NCBI GenBank assembly: GCA_026874595.1
Contig: CM049308.1
Coordinates: 70,962,624-71,026,623 of the forward strand
Source: Sipunculus nudus
Taxonomy: Eukaryota > Annelida > Sipuncula > Golfingiida > Sipunculidae
Length of the DNA: 64,000 nucleotides
Reading direction: 5' to 3'
The translations under genes were made by a program, and so were the position numbers. This document shows, piece after piece, positions 18,106 through 31,700 of the stretch (positions are counted from its first letter, which is position 1; each line of letters begins with the position of its first letter). The notes under the pieces were generated by a model. It was not told where the DNA came from, did not search any database, and worked only from the letters and a program-made list of their open reading frames with translations.

Positions 18106-21100
18106 TTATGAGGCTTTCTATGAGAACAAGACGCGTAAACTGAAGTATACTGCTTCTGTAGGGAAAGACGTATACTGCTATTATATTGATTTTGTATACC
18201 AGGGAAGGATACCTTTCTAGATTTGTCAGCCACTTTTATTAAAGGTCAACTCAAAAGACTTTTTGTATACATAGGAGAATAACATTTATTTGGCTATTTA
18301 TACGCAATATTACTACTTCTGTTTTCTTTATATAGATAAAAACAAAAACAAATATCAATTGACTTTATAAATGTATAGCTTTCGTAAGTGTACGCAGAAA
18401 TATTAAAGAAAAGGGTTTGAGACGTGTGGTTTTTCTATTTCACAGAGCTTCTTATTCGGGTCCACTCTAAGTCCAACCCTAAATCGAGGCAAAGTGCACA
18501 TAAACGTAGCCGGGAATGATTTTTTTATCCATTTTATTTTTTTTTAAATGGGAATCTGTAAAAAAATCCACACCAGAAGTTTAATCGAACGACGAAGTAA
18601 AGCGGATCTCGAACCAAATTTATTCAATGAAAAAAAGCTAAAGAATAATATCGTTTCTTTGTGGAAATACATATTTTTAATAATGGTGTAAAGTCTAGAT
18701 CCTCAGACTATATTGTGAACTGTAACGAGTTGGCACATAGCTTTCTATGAATCACTGTGCGATTTTGAACAGTGAAAAACAACGTAATAGTTTATTTAAA
18801 ATTACCAACAAGTCGAAAGGGCTAACCGGTTTTTGACTAATTGTTTCTATTAAACCAAAACTTCCTTTGTTGCAAGTCCTTCGGTGGTAAACGCGGTAGT
18901 AAAAGATACAGGTGGTTACTGGTCAGTGGCGGATCCAGAGGGAGGCTTTCTTCTAAATATATATATATATATATATTGTACGCACATAAGGAAATGCTAC
19001 CCCGAGGCCTGCGTTTCTGGCTGTGGAACAGTTAAATCTAAAAGAGAGGTGGCGAAAGAGGATGCAATCTGGATGTATGCCTAATGAGCGTACATGATAT
19101 GTTCAAAGCATCAATACCATACAACTATTCGTCAATAAATATTCCTGATCCAGGAACATATCGATAATAGGCTTTACATAAACGGCACTCAGTAGAATGA
19201 TAAAACTAAAGTTGAGCGAGTTTTAGAAGTACACTATATTACAAAGAGTATTGTAAAAACATATTACATCGTTCTTCCTCGTATGGGCCTTAATTACTAA
19301 GCTTGCACTCAATATAAGGTTGTAAAGCAGCCCTGAACAAGGGCCATACACCGAAAATACGGGAGCACTGAATACAATTAAAGCAATTACCATCGGCAAG
19401 GTTGATCATAAAAAGTCGGTCTATGCTGAAGTATTTCATTATATGATTTTCCAGCATTGCCTGAAGCGATAATTAGGGAACAGAATGAGCCATCCGTGGG
19501 GATAATTGGCCCATGATGGCCTTCAAGAAAGCCTAGTTTTATAATCCCCCAGGCAAACATCAAAAGAAAAACATGGTGGATAAATAAGCCTTAGAATCCA
19601 GTTCTTGGCGGAAGTTCAAATACATGTAACATACGTTAATGTCTTGTCCAGTTAACATCTTAATTGTCTTGTGACAGTAGCCTTTTGCCGTTACAGACAG
19701 GGTTGCATGCATGTGTTTATTTATATTTTTAAGAGAAGTGGGTGTGGTACATGTACACATGCAGATTACAGAAAACATGGCAAACTGAGATATAATAAAT
19801 GTAATAACATGTAAATGAAGAAGGTGAGGCTGTCAATGTGTGGATTTACCTGTACATGGAATTAATCCCTTTAAGCTAATGAGACGTCTTAAATTTGAAG
19901 AATTTAACCTTAAGAATGAAACTACACTTAAATTCCAAGTGTTTTGTTGATTTAATGGTTTCTCCGTCGGTTCTTTAACTTCGTAAAGGTGTACAAAGGC
20001 GGTATCAATGGGATATTCTGGGCCTTTATACACCACCAGTGTGCCGGCGTTTTCGTGGTACAAATAGTTTGGATCTTTACCTTGAAAGCAACCAGATCAT
20101 TGCACTACGTCTGGGAGATCTTATCAACTTTTTTAAAATTTTCATGTAATGAAACTGTAGCACAATATGTTATTCAGACATGAATCACATGATATATTTG
20201 GTCTGGTCAAAGAAAGCAGCAGGACGCATTCGTTGCCTTGTATTAACACAGAGCAACACCTTACCTATATATGTTGCGAGTATAAACTCAAGGAAAAAAT
20301 ATTAAGCAGGCTGTAACAACTCTTAAAATATGCATTATGTTCATTATAAAATGGCTGCGAGAGATAAATGTCTAATCATCTACATACCTACAAAAACAGA
20401 AAAGATTAAGGCGTCCAGTGACCTAATAAAACTAAATTTCTGGTCTATACCCTCATTCCAGGTCTCCGCATATAATGAGGTATTAAGATATGTTTGGAAA
20501 TTCACTCAGAGGTGCAGTCTGAATGACATTATTAAAGCTTCCAAAGTGAGTGGTTAAAATTTTAGTCATTACAATATCATTATAATTATGAGTCAGTTAA
20601 TAGCAAAAGGAGTAGGCCTAATCGAATCAGATGAAAAAATTAATTAAGGTTTGACTTTGAACAGGTCAGAAGATTACAGGTGCTGTTATCTGATAGATCC
20701 TGATGAATTCAATGGTGTTCAGACCATACTGACGTTACGACCTCAAATGTTGTCAAACTCTATGCTGCTATTTAAGTTTTATGTCATATGCAAAAAAAAG
20801 CTGATATTCACGTTTCAAGTATATTCGGTTACTCGTTACAGGTGGCGGTTGTTGTACTTATGATATTTCACTAGATAGCCGACAAGATTTCAAACCGACC
20901 AAAGAGATATCTTGAATATACCTTTGACGCGTCCTTGTGTTTCAGTATTAACGGTTACTGATCAACTGAGTACAGGACCTTGGAGAACGATATTATTACA
21001 TTTTTTGTTCATGAGAGGAACGTTGCTGTCGGTATCCGTGTTGATAAAAATATCTGCGCTTTTCATTGCAGCAATAGCTCGGCGTTGGTGATATCCAGAG

Positions 21101-21280
21101 TTCCAGACAAACCCTAAAATGTTTAGGTACTTAGGCCTTTGACGTCAGCTGTTTGTCAGTACTCCACACATGCTTTCACGAACCCTGGATATGGGCGGAC
21201 CTGTTTATTATTCGTACATTAAATGACTGGATACTTATTCTGGGATGTGACGGGTCAGAAGTTGCTTATCCACTTGAGAA
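18106..21280. other. Gene-free sequence with minor simple repeats
   Basis: There is a (TA)n run at 18,955-18,976. Just before it, 'cagtggcggatccagagg' (18,925-18,942) looks like one end of a widespread invertebrate DNA-transposon type, but the other end was not found. No gene is visible. Confidence 0.5.
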
Positions 21281-21294
21281 AACACACAGGCGGT

Positions 21295-21414
21295 AAAAAA
21301 AGGGGGGGGGGGGGCCAATGAAATTGTTAGGGGGGCTGAGCCCCCCCCCCCCCCCCCCCCCAACAAATTCATGGGAATAAAAACATCCACTAATTTTATA
21401 ATTGAGTATTTGCA

Positions 21415-21465
<51 letters not shown>

Positions 21466-21786
21466 TCCTCCGCTCGGGCGCTTCGCGCCCGCAGTACTTG
21501 GAGTACCATTTATACATGGCCGCAGCCAAAGTTGATATTCTGTGTCAAAATGCATCCATTGCCAGACAAATAACAATCTCTTAACAAGGAGGTACTGTTT
21601 TACTATGTAAGAATTGACCAATAAATAACAGCAAAAATGCACCAGAATGCAGTAGTATACAGGTTTTTTTCTCAAAATTTTCCACACCGTGGGAGGGGGT
21701 GTCACCCTCCCCCGTCGGGGATTTCCCCCTCGTAACCGGTTCAGGCTCCCTGCCATTTGGGTCGCCTTTGGCCCTGATATACATAC

Positions 21787-21817
<31 letters not shown>

Positions 21818-21850
21818 AATATATATATATATAAATCATATTATTTTATG

Positions 21851-21912
<62 letters not shown>
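21295..21912. repeat. Low-complexity block: G-run, C-run, (TA)n, (TC)n
   Basis: A G-run lies at about 21301-21314 and a hairpin-forming GGGGGGCTGAGCCCCCC at 21332-21348, inside a long C-run. (TA)n runs are at 21,418-21,462 and 21,797-21,835, and (TC)n followed by (TA)n at 21,850-21,909. The long Ile/Tyr-rich frames here are products of the TA runs. The sequence between (21,470-21,780) has GC-rich palindromes such as 'gggcgcttcgcgccc' and 'gggagggggtgtcaccctccc' and is probably a transposon fragment. Confidence 0.8.
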
Positions 21913-23148
21913 TACTATTGGGCCCCCCCCAACGAAAATTTTGTTTCGCTGCCAATGTAACATTAACAGTATTGCACGCACAAAAAGAGTCAGAGGTCAC
22001 AGTTCAAGGAGCTTGGACACTAACGGTGTACACCCATGTTATGAGACAAATAAGTTCGGTGAATACGTTATAAGAATATCGAAGAAAAGTAGATCGCTCT
22101 GTTGTGGCGAGATTTCAGACAAATAAGAGATAGTGAACATGAGTGGATTGAGAAATGAGTCTTTACGTTACACGAAAAAAAAAATGTCTTTCCGATTTAC
22201 CTGTGAAACATAAAAGTGTGTCAAGTGAAACGATCAACCACTTATGTTCGAAGAGAAGCCGTCCCAATGAGGCTTTAAATATTCATCAGGAAAATGGACC
22301 GGTCGAGGTTTAATGTAGACGCACGCTTACAGGTTTTGGAATATGCCAAGGCCGATGTGCAGATAGTATTATAACGGGTAAAACGACAGAGTGGAGATTT
22401 TTAAAGAATTGTTTACTCGGCAGCGAGTCGACCAGAGGGACGACCATCGTTGTGTACTAAAGCTAACAACGTGCCTTATACAATGGACAGTCCACCTTGC
22501 AAAAGTTTATCTGAGAATCTTAGTGTACGTGGTTTGAACAGTCCAACAGCTTCCCTAGTGACCCCAGAGTACGTGGACTGAAGGTGAAAACAGTCCACCA
22601 ATTGGCTGAGCTCTTAGGTCATAACTTGGTGAGGCCTCGCCAAGTTCGAAGATACCCTAGCTCAGCTACCAAAAGCCAAGAGGTGGGGGAGGAAAGCTAG
22701 AATGAAGTCCGTAACAGACAACAGCATCAGAGTTCCTGTGCAGTCGGTGTGGGAGAGACTGCCGCTCCCGCATTGGCCTGACCAGCCATACAAGACGCTT
22801 TCCTAGAACATCCATCCAGGGCATAACTTCATAGTCTTCCGAGACTGAAGGATGCCTACTTTAGTCAAAGTGCGCCATCTAAAAAAGGAAACAGACCAAC
22901 AACTTGTCCGAGGACTCTTGTCATAGTGCATGGCCAGAGTCAAACAGTCCCAACAGATTGCCCGAGTACTTCCGCTGGAGTACGTCCACGTTCTAGTTTT
23001 TTTTCCGTGTAGTCAGGATGCGGGATAAGGACAGTTGGTGCAAAACCAGTGAACTGTGACAGCAGCTCAAATGCCTCACACTGTGACCCTACAAAGTCCT
23101 GTATTTTTTCTTAGAGCTGTAGCGGGCTGTCAAAAATAATATTATATG
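21913..23148. other. Degenerate repeat-like sequence, unassigned
   Basis: The words 'cagtccac' and 'gagtacgtgga' recur several times between 22,480 and 23,000, with a small hairpin at 22,832-22,845 (agtcttccgagact). Interrupted frames are visible but I recognise no family. Confidence 0.35.
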
Positions 23149-23785
23149 TTTTGAGTGCAAGCGCAAAAATAAAACTGCTCGTTTAGTAAATAAGCATTAT
23201 TAAACTGTTGTGATGACTCTCAAAATCTAATCAGGTGTAGCCTCATACTTGATAAGTGCCCATGTGAAGCTACGGCCTAATTGGCCCGGCAGAACTTGAT
23301 TTATCAAGGTGGCATGGAAGTACATGTAGGAAGATAATTAATATGCAAAACAGGCATAAACATGCAAATTAGGCATCAATATGCAAAATCCTACATTAGT
23401 ATTCATTAGAATCATGTCCTCAGTGAAAAAAGTGTTACTTGTTCAAACATGTAATGGATAGACTTGAGAATTTGATAAAATTGACAAGTTTACACATGGC
23501 TGATTTACATATTCATGCAAATGACCAACATAATATGCACAGATTGACCCCAAAGTTAATCAGCTTGTCAGAGGAGTACTATCAAGGTATCGACAAAGTG
23601 TTGTACAAATCACATTTACAGTTGTTTTGAGCATGAGAGCAAAGAAAACTGCTCGTTAAGCTAATAAGTATAATTAAGCTGTTGAGACAACTCTCAAAAT
23701 CTAATCAGGTGTTGCCTCATACTTGGTAAGTACACATATGAAGTTAAAGCCTGATTGGCCCAGCCAATCTTGAAATATTGTGGTC
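23149..23785. repeat. ~160-bp direct repeats flanking ~320 bp
   Basis: Bases 23149-23305 and 23624-23785 are similar in the same orientation, sharing 'aaactgctcgtt', 'ctctcaaaatctaatcaggt', 'gcctcatactt' and 'attggccc.gc'. They enclose a segment with repeated 'atgcaaa' words. The layout could be a tiny terminal-direct-repeat retroelement or a diverged tandem copy. No target duplication, primer site or frame was found. Confidence 0.5.
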
Positions 23786-24392
23786 GGAAAGGAGTGTCCG
23801 GAAGAAGAAGAAGAAAAAAAAAAGTAGGGAATCAATAAGCCTTCCCAAGCAGGGCAGGCTTAAAAATCGGCAGAAATAAATTGTAATTGTATAAGGAAAG
23901 AACTGGTCGTGAATATACGTTCTGTAGGCATTTTTATGATATTCTGCTTCGACAGACTCTCTTATGCAAGAGGGGCAATATGCCGCAGTGCCCATTTCCT
24001 TCTTTTTGCCATTTTACATTTAACCCAAATAAATTTGAAATAAAAAAAAATGTAACTGATGTTGCAAAAACGACATATTTGAGAGGCACTTCCTTTATCT
24101 AGGCATTCACGTCATGACTGAATTCTTGGGAGCTTAGGCACCTCATTAAATTTCTATATGCCAATTTTTAGTCGTTACTACATAATAATTGCCCATGCAT
24201 CTTGATGATGGCTGGATTCCACAAAATACACAGTTAAATGGCAGCCCATTGTGTAAACTCTTATTTCGAGTGATATGGAATATACTCTCAAGTTAAAAAT
24301 TCATAAATTACTTCTTATAAATATTTTTATATTAGTCTTCTTTGGCTTTGATAATAATCAAGTACATATCATATTTATTCCTGATATTGAAA

Positions 24393-24805
24393 CAGGGTTC
24401 CTGCACCTCTTAGCAAAGCAAATTTAAGACCTTTTTAAGACCAGCTTACAGAAAATTTAAGACCCTTTTAAACATAAAATTATGTAATGGCCCTACCATG
24501 CTTTAAAACTAATGAATATCCCAAACGGTGATCACTACAAGTTGGGACTGGTCTCATGGTAGCGTGTCCTGAGAATCTACAGAGATCTTTTTTCAACAAT
24601 TAACTGCGGCAGCTTCCCCTAAATTGTCTCAAGCTTAAGTTCAATCACTGAACTGTTTGTCTGTATTCATTAAATCAGGATGGGCAAAATCAAATTTAAG
24701 ATCATTTTAAGATCTATTTCAGGATTCCTGGCATTTTTAAGACCTTTTCAAGGCCTTAAAAATGCAAATAAAAAATAAGACTTTTTAAGGACCGCGGGAT
24801 CCCTG
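24393..24805. mobile_element. MITE with CAGGGTTCC-type termini
   Basis: The left end is CAGGGTTCCTGCACC and the right end is GGGATCCCTG, forming short imperfect inverted ends. TGAAA lies directly outside both ends. The interior is rich in 'ttaagacctttt' words. A relative lies at 42271-42714. It is non-coding. Confidence 0.65.
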
Positions 24806-25696
24806 TGAAAGACAAGGAAATCCAACAAGAAACAAACAACGTGTTCCTTATATTTATTACAAAACTTAGGAAAATACCATGCACTTGTAGTAACATCCTT
24901 ATCATTTAGTGTAACATGTGTATGAAGTGTGGAATTTTTATTTCAAATGAATAGCTTTAAAATGGTGATCATGAATAAAATGAGGCCCTGTTGATATGAC
25001 AACTCCTAAATTTTGACATATGCAAACTTATGGTCTGCTGAAAAGTCCTTTAACAAATATGTACTATATACATATCATATCTTACAAGTCATATCATATG
25101 CAGACAAGATCCGACCATAAATCCACTGTGAACCATTTACAAATGAAATGTGACTATTATTAAACAAATTTCTTATACAAATTGCAAAGTAGCGTAATTT
25201 TCCCCTTTCTTGTATTACTGAATATGAAATCATTTTTAAAACATAAAGTGACTCATCTATACAGAATAAAATAATGTGAGTTATGAGTATGAACAAATAA
25301 AGCTCCAGAATCATAAGCTATCTTTCAAATAAATAATATTCCATTTTGTATTTGAATAATAAATGTAGGTAAAGAGAAAGGGTGACTTTTTGATAGACTT
25401 ACTTGTTTAAAGGTGTCACCTTTTTCGTTCTACCTACATTTCGACTACAGACTATGAAAGATGTACCATTAATTATCATAATAAATGTGAAATACTGTGA
25501 CAAAAACATGACAGACAAGTTATCTGATATACATGAAATTCGACCCTTTTTTAAATAATTCTGGTCGCTTCGACTGGTTAACATAAAAGATACAGCAGGA
25601 AGCAATTATGAGACATAAATCATTAAGTTTCTCAATTATAAAATGATGTTTCTAAATGATGTATCTAAGTGATGTTCATCTGTCCAGATTCCCTTT
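24806..25696 (-). other. Probable NXF1 3' UTR and downstream sequence
   Basis: This lies immediately 3' of the NXF1 stop codon on the minus strand. The first AATAAA I see on that strand is at 24853-24858 (TTTATT on the plus strand), which would give an untranslated tail of about 840 bases. Other signals could be used. No further gene is visible. Confidence 0.35.
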
Positions 25697-25735
25697 TCAT
25701 TTGATGAAAGCCTCAGCTGGAATGGCCCCCTTGCC
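25697..25735 (-). CDS. NXF1: NXF1 exon 22: C-terminus and stop
   Basis: Encodes [12 protein letters not shown] followed by TGA (25697-25699). It matches the human ending KGEIPEVAFMK. The start follows a CAG acceptor at 25736-25738. Confidence 0.97.
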   Translation of the reverse strand, partial: GKGAIPAEAFIK

Positions 25736-28700
25736 CTGAAACATTCACACAAAAACCAGATGATAATTTTTCACTGTTAAGGAGCATCTTTGGCCAAAAC
25801 ACCCTATATTTATAATCAGTCTAAAAGTCATGTTTAGTTCATTTTGCTAAATTAATCCATAAAAAAAAAGATCTGCATTAAAAAAAGATTTCATAATGTA
25901 ACTGCATTGTACAAATAAAAACATGGAAATTCACAACAATTCTGACCTGTGCCACTCAAAATGATTTTTTACATAATTTTTTTGTGAACTGTTGAATAAT
26001 AGTAATAATTTACAATAATATAATGAATGATACTTCTCTTAACATTCATAAATACACTGTTATAGTGCATTATTAGTGATTTCATTATTACTGAGAATTA
26101 TAACATTATTTTGTATAATCACATTACTGTCACTCTTCCTATGCATTATGGCATTACCACTGTACATAATGAAAGAGCACCTGTCTTTGGTCTGACCAGC
26201 AACATGCATCATGATAAATGGATGAAGAAGTACTTTATTCATCATGCTGTCAAAAATATCTATTTTTGTATATTAAAAATATATGCCACAACATTTCTAA
26301 AATTTTTAATTTGAGAAAGATAAGTATCTACCAACCTTCAGATCAATGAAAACAGCACCTGCCTTCTCAAAATTCCACTCATTGTCTGCAAGGCACCTAC
26401 AAAACACACAAAAAAATCACAGGTATAGATATCACACTATTAATAAAAAATGTTTATTCATTAACTCTGAGAAAGCTCAGCACTAAATTTTGTGTAAAAC
26501 TGTCAGTACTCAAAGGCAGAATCTGTTATAATAATATTTTCTTTAAGTTATAATATCAATATATCTGAGTGTGAAATTAACATTTCTTAAGTACTTAGGG
26601 TTTTGGTGTATAAGAGGACTTGATAACATTTTCCTGAAAATATATGTTTAACATGAATCAAAGTGCTGTATGTGCTAATTTTTATTTTGTGCTGCTGCCA
26701 CTACACTGGTATTTGTTAATGCTAATGTTTACTCATCTCTGTCATGTGCCTATTAATGTATTATAGCTTGTGTAATATATGTTTAACATATATCAAGGTG
26801 CTGTATGTGCTAATTTTTATTTTGTGCTGCTGCCAATAATGGTATTTGTTAATGCTGATGTTTACTCGTCTCTGTCATGTGCCTGTATTAATAATACATT
26901 ACATACTATTATAGCTTGTGGCATTGTGACACTGTAATTAGTAAATCCAAGTAGGAGTCAAGACTTGAGGTTCAAGTCAAAGTCCAGCTTCTTCAAGTCT
27001 AAGCCAAAGTCCAATAAAATATCCTTATAAATGAAATTTAAAATGGAAATTTGAGAATGACCTCATGTATTTTTATGTTATTTATAATTAATTTTCACTA
27101 GAATGTTTAATGACATTAACTCCAATACAGAGCAAAAGCTTGGTATACATTCAGCCTTATTTTTGCAATTATCTGTCAACTGTTTGCACAAGTATATATA
27201 CTACTTTATAATATTTGACACAGGCTTTCTTCGAACTGGATTCAGAATGGACTTGGCCTGATTTACTTGAGTCATCACCTCTTGAGTCTGAGTCAAAGTT
27301 TGAGTCTAAGTCTTGAGTCCTTTAAAAAAAGTTGACTTACGTCCAGACTCGAGTGCAAGTCCAAACTCAAGTCTTTCTTCACTAGTGAACAATACTTACT
27401 TTTTGGACCATTCGAGGTTCATCCCGGATGTTTCAGAGAAGCGCTGTATCAGCTGCAGCTGCTGCTGTTCCTCTGCACCAGGTGCTGGTAGCACAGGGCT
27501 GGAGGAAGGTGTTGGTGCTGGACTTTTAAAAGCATTCTGTCGAAATACAGCAAGTAAATGAATGCATTATCAACTGAAGTATCAGATTTAAAATGCCTGC
27601 TTCTTACAGCCTTATGTAAGAATACAGCAAATCACTGGAGATCATGATTACATTTATTTTAACATACAGAAAACTATTACATTTAAATTGTTCTCTGTTC
27701 TATTTAAAGTTTACCATTTTGGATGTATATATACTTTAATTAAAATATTTATCACAACAACCAATGGTATTTATCATGTATACATCCATGGGTAACTGGT
27801 CTATGCCTGAAGTAGTTTCTGATTATTAATCTTGAATAACACAGACTCTTTTATCAGACATTATGCACATCATGAAAATGATTTACACTGGTATTTTTAC
27901 AGATACATTTATATCAAAAGTACAGTGAAACCCTGGGTTGCAGACACCCCTCTGACACGAACACCCTACATAACAGACAGTCTTTGGTATAACAAAACTT
28001 TTTTTACTACTTTAAGAACCTCTCTTGGGCAGACACTGCGCTATTCAGGACAATGGACACTTTTTATCCGCCAGACAGTTAAAATCACCCCTGCTAACAG
28101 ACACCCAAACAGCAGTCTTGGCTGGTAGCAGGTTAAATACTTCGTAACCGTGATTACTGTCTGCTTCTAGTAAGCTTCTCACCACTAAAAACTGTATTCA
28201 TTGTAAAGACAGGTAGTTATGGAAACAAAATGAAAGACATTTCCACTCCATTTGGGCCATATTATACTCTAATTGGCCTAGGACTGAGGAAAATAATGTA
28301 TTTGTCAGGTGTTGCATAGATGAAAGGTCAAGGATCATGACCTTCCGCCAGACCAAGGACTCGCTTAGGCTTTAGATCAAAGGCAAGGAAAGATGACCTA
28401 GAATACATTTTTAATTTATTCCTCTTTATTAACTTTGCCATTGCAAAGCATGACCAAGATTAATTAATAATAAGAGCTATTAGAAATCGCTTGAGTTAAT
28501 TCATGATTCTTTCCAGATTTAAAAAGTATAAGTAATTCAGAATTTTGATGGACATATGGGAAATAAGTGGAACAACAAACGGCATATCAGCGAGTAACTC
28601 CTGCCACTCTCAGTCAATTTTGGAAAGTATATTCTCCATCAAACAATGACGTTAAAAACCAAATCAATAATTCATGTGACCGCCTCATAAAAAAATAAAT

Positions 28701-31700
28701 ACAGTTTTTCATGGATGTTTATGTCCCTTGCCTAGAACACAGACATCTGGCCACAACAGGATGGCCCCAAGCGCATTTTGGGGTAGGGACACCTGACTAA
28801 AACAAACAAATCTTCCGGTCCCATGACTGTCCCCTATAGAGGGGTTTCACTGTATAACATAAAACAAATATACAAAAGCTGAAGTCTCCAGATTAAAAAA
28901 GGATATAGAGGGAGTCTCTTTTCTAAATTTCTATGCATAAGCATGAGGTCAAAATTCAATTTATTTTTCTAGGTGTGACCAAAGAGTAAGGTGTTCTAAT
29001 GACTTACCTGTATCTGTTCAACAGATGCGTTTGTGACAGAGAACTGTTCATTGACAACAACAATTCTGAAACAATCAAGCAAGGTACTGAGAAATTAAAA
29101 CCATGAGTGAATATGCTATAATAAGATATAGTGATAATACTGTTAAACAGAAAATCTGGCATGTCAACAGTTATGACTACAATGTCAAATTTATAGACAG
29201 AAATCTGACACTACTTATGACAAAATAGTGAAAACATTGTGAAAATGCTTTCAAAATTTATTTAATTGTTGTACATATCTTCAAATCGAACTCTCTACAA
29301 AAAGTAACAATTATGGAGAACACAATATACCATATGAAATTGTTATTTTGATGTTTATTTACTTCCTTTTTTTTCTGTTTAAACATTGCTGCTAGTAAAA
29401 CATTTTAACAATAAACCATAAGATATATAATTAATTTAAAAGGATTTCCCTAGCAAATGAACTTGGGAGTTATTTGAGGACAGAGTTTTGTTAACACACT
29501 CACCCTGTTCCTTGTGCCATGGTAACAAACACTCTGCTGAATGAGAGTAATGGCAATGGATGCTGCTTACTGTCAGCTGTAATTACAAGTAAATCATATA
29601 AAAGTTGGTTCATCATATATATGATATGGGGATGACAACATCACGCTGGGGACAAACATTCTAAAACTACATAGCAAATGACGCATGATTAAATCTGGAT
29701 TAAAGGGACATTATCAGGAGCAAAATTATGCCTATTTTTTCACACTATTAGTTCAGTTTTGCTTTATACCAAAATTTCCCAGCAAAACTATCCCAACACA
29801 GTCTCAGAACCTTGCATACAGCTGTTTAACACCTTGTTATAGCTCTGCATGTTTGTAAACAGTCCATGTGTCTGTTTACCAAAACAAGGCCCCATGACAA
29901 GAGGTCTGATTGTGAGCCACAACACACAAAGTTTCAGCCAGCAGGAACATGTAATACATTTTTTAGACCATGTCAGTCAGGACATCTCATGATTTGCAGG
30001 TGTTGTGGCTCAGCAATGCTCAGAGTCCAACGCACTGTGTTTATGATGACACCTTTGATCATGCCCTGTTCTCTCTTTTAACACCCATTTACAGGAGTAA
30101 GCAAACAGTATAAGGGCAATGTTTTGCTAGGTATAAATTTATTTTAAAGGGAAGAAGTTATTTTTCATGTTAATTCAACATGCTTTATAGGTGATAAAAT
30201 GTGCACATGCATTTTTTTTTCTTCTTTTACCTTTTTTTCAATAAAAATATCTTATGATCATGAAAAAGCATGAATATAACATAATTTTTTTGCTAAACAG
30301 GTAAAAGCACGACAAAACAAAGGAAATCTAATCAAATTTGTATTATTTATCTTCTTGAAAGATGAATATCAAAACAAAAATTTTTGACGCAGGGGGTTAA
30401 AATTGACACGCAAGGTGCCTGAGAATCATACCTTTTATTTTTCATGGCCTTACAAGTTATACATTTTGAGCCTAAAAGTAAGGCTGTACAGATTACAAAA
30501 TATAAACATGGCTACTACTGGTCTATCTCACTGTCTGTTGGCATGATGCCTTAAAATCTATGCAGATAACAGTAAATCATTATGGAAGATGGTACCTTAG
30601 GAACAAGAATTTTTCTGATTTTGATCATCCTGCATTGTACAGGATAAACAAGATTAGGCAGATTGAATTAACAAAACTCCCTTCTTTCAAGTTTCAGATA
30701 TCACATGATAAGTATTTTACATAAATGTAATACAATTATTCAAATGTTAGGGTCATAAAGGAATTTATTACACAGAACATAGAATAATAGTAAGGCATCA
30801 TCAGGTTTTCCTTTTTTTTTATTTGCTGTAACCGCCTCCATTTCTTTAATGCTGACTTATCTAATAATTCTTAAGCCAAGTATTTACATCTGCAGAGTTC
30901 CATTTCATTTTGGGACTAAAGTAATAGGGCAGTAGCACTCTTTTCTGTCATTTCATTTTTATATCCTGATGTCACCCAGGCCTGGTGTCTACTGCACTTG
31001 CAGGTCCTCCGTGTATAATCATCCCTATTGCAGGGTCATAAAATAGAGGAACCTCCCAAAGACACCCTCATTTGTGAGTAAAACACAGCTGTAGAGAGCA
31101 GCCTGCCCATTAAGCCTGCAGAACGCTCACCCTGGGTTTGGCAGACCGTGAAAATCTCACCCCTCGTCGGCTTAGATTTGAACTCACCACCTCCCGGCTT
31201 TGAGTCCTCTGCTCTACTCCTGAGCCAAAAAATCTGTAAGGCACTATCAGGTTACTTATTTGATGAAATGTCATGCATGACATTAATCTCTATGTACGAG
31301 CATGGGTTCGATTTGGGATAGTAAACTGTTAAACCTGTGTTATGTCTAAGTACAAATATAAAATATATGATGCTTACTTTCTTTGAAGACACCTTGTACT
31401 GTGAAGATGAGAGTGCTGCCCTGTAAAAAATATCATAATGATAAAGTTAGTAATTCATATATAACCTCAAATATAACATGAACAGATGGGTCATTAGTAC
31501 ACTGTACTTGAGAGAGGAGTCACAAGGACTCCTCTAAAATAAAGTAAGGCAATGTGAATGAAAACCCTTGAGAAATTATGCTTAAGGCCAAAAAAAATTA
31601 AAGGTATGGTTCTCAGGCACCACCCGCATCAATTTTTAACCCCCGCATTAAAAATTTTTATTTAGATTTTCATCAGAAACTTACCAATTTTGAGCTGCAG

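Noticed and set aside
18021-18233. 70-codon minus-strand frame near the CRE-like sites
   Set aside because: No similarity to a known family, no splice or promoter context; length is within chance expectation.
21402-22126. Long Ile/Tyr-rich frames on both strands
   Set aside because: Direct products of (TA)n and (TC)n microsatellites.
22832-22862. Small hairpin (agtcttccgagact) as a possible structured RNA
   Set aside because: A single short stem in degenerate repeat-like sequence with no further conserved structure that I can show.
23149-23785. CRISPR-like repeat array
   Set aside because: Only two long, diverged repeats in an animal genome; no regular short repeats or spacers.
31175-31227. 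tRNA gene
   Set aside because: A and B boxes are present but the arms do not make a full cloverleaf and the sequence runs into a longer body, so it is called a SINE.
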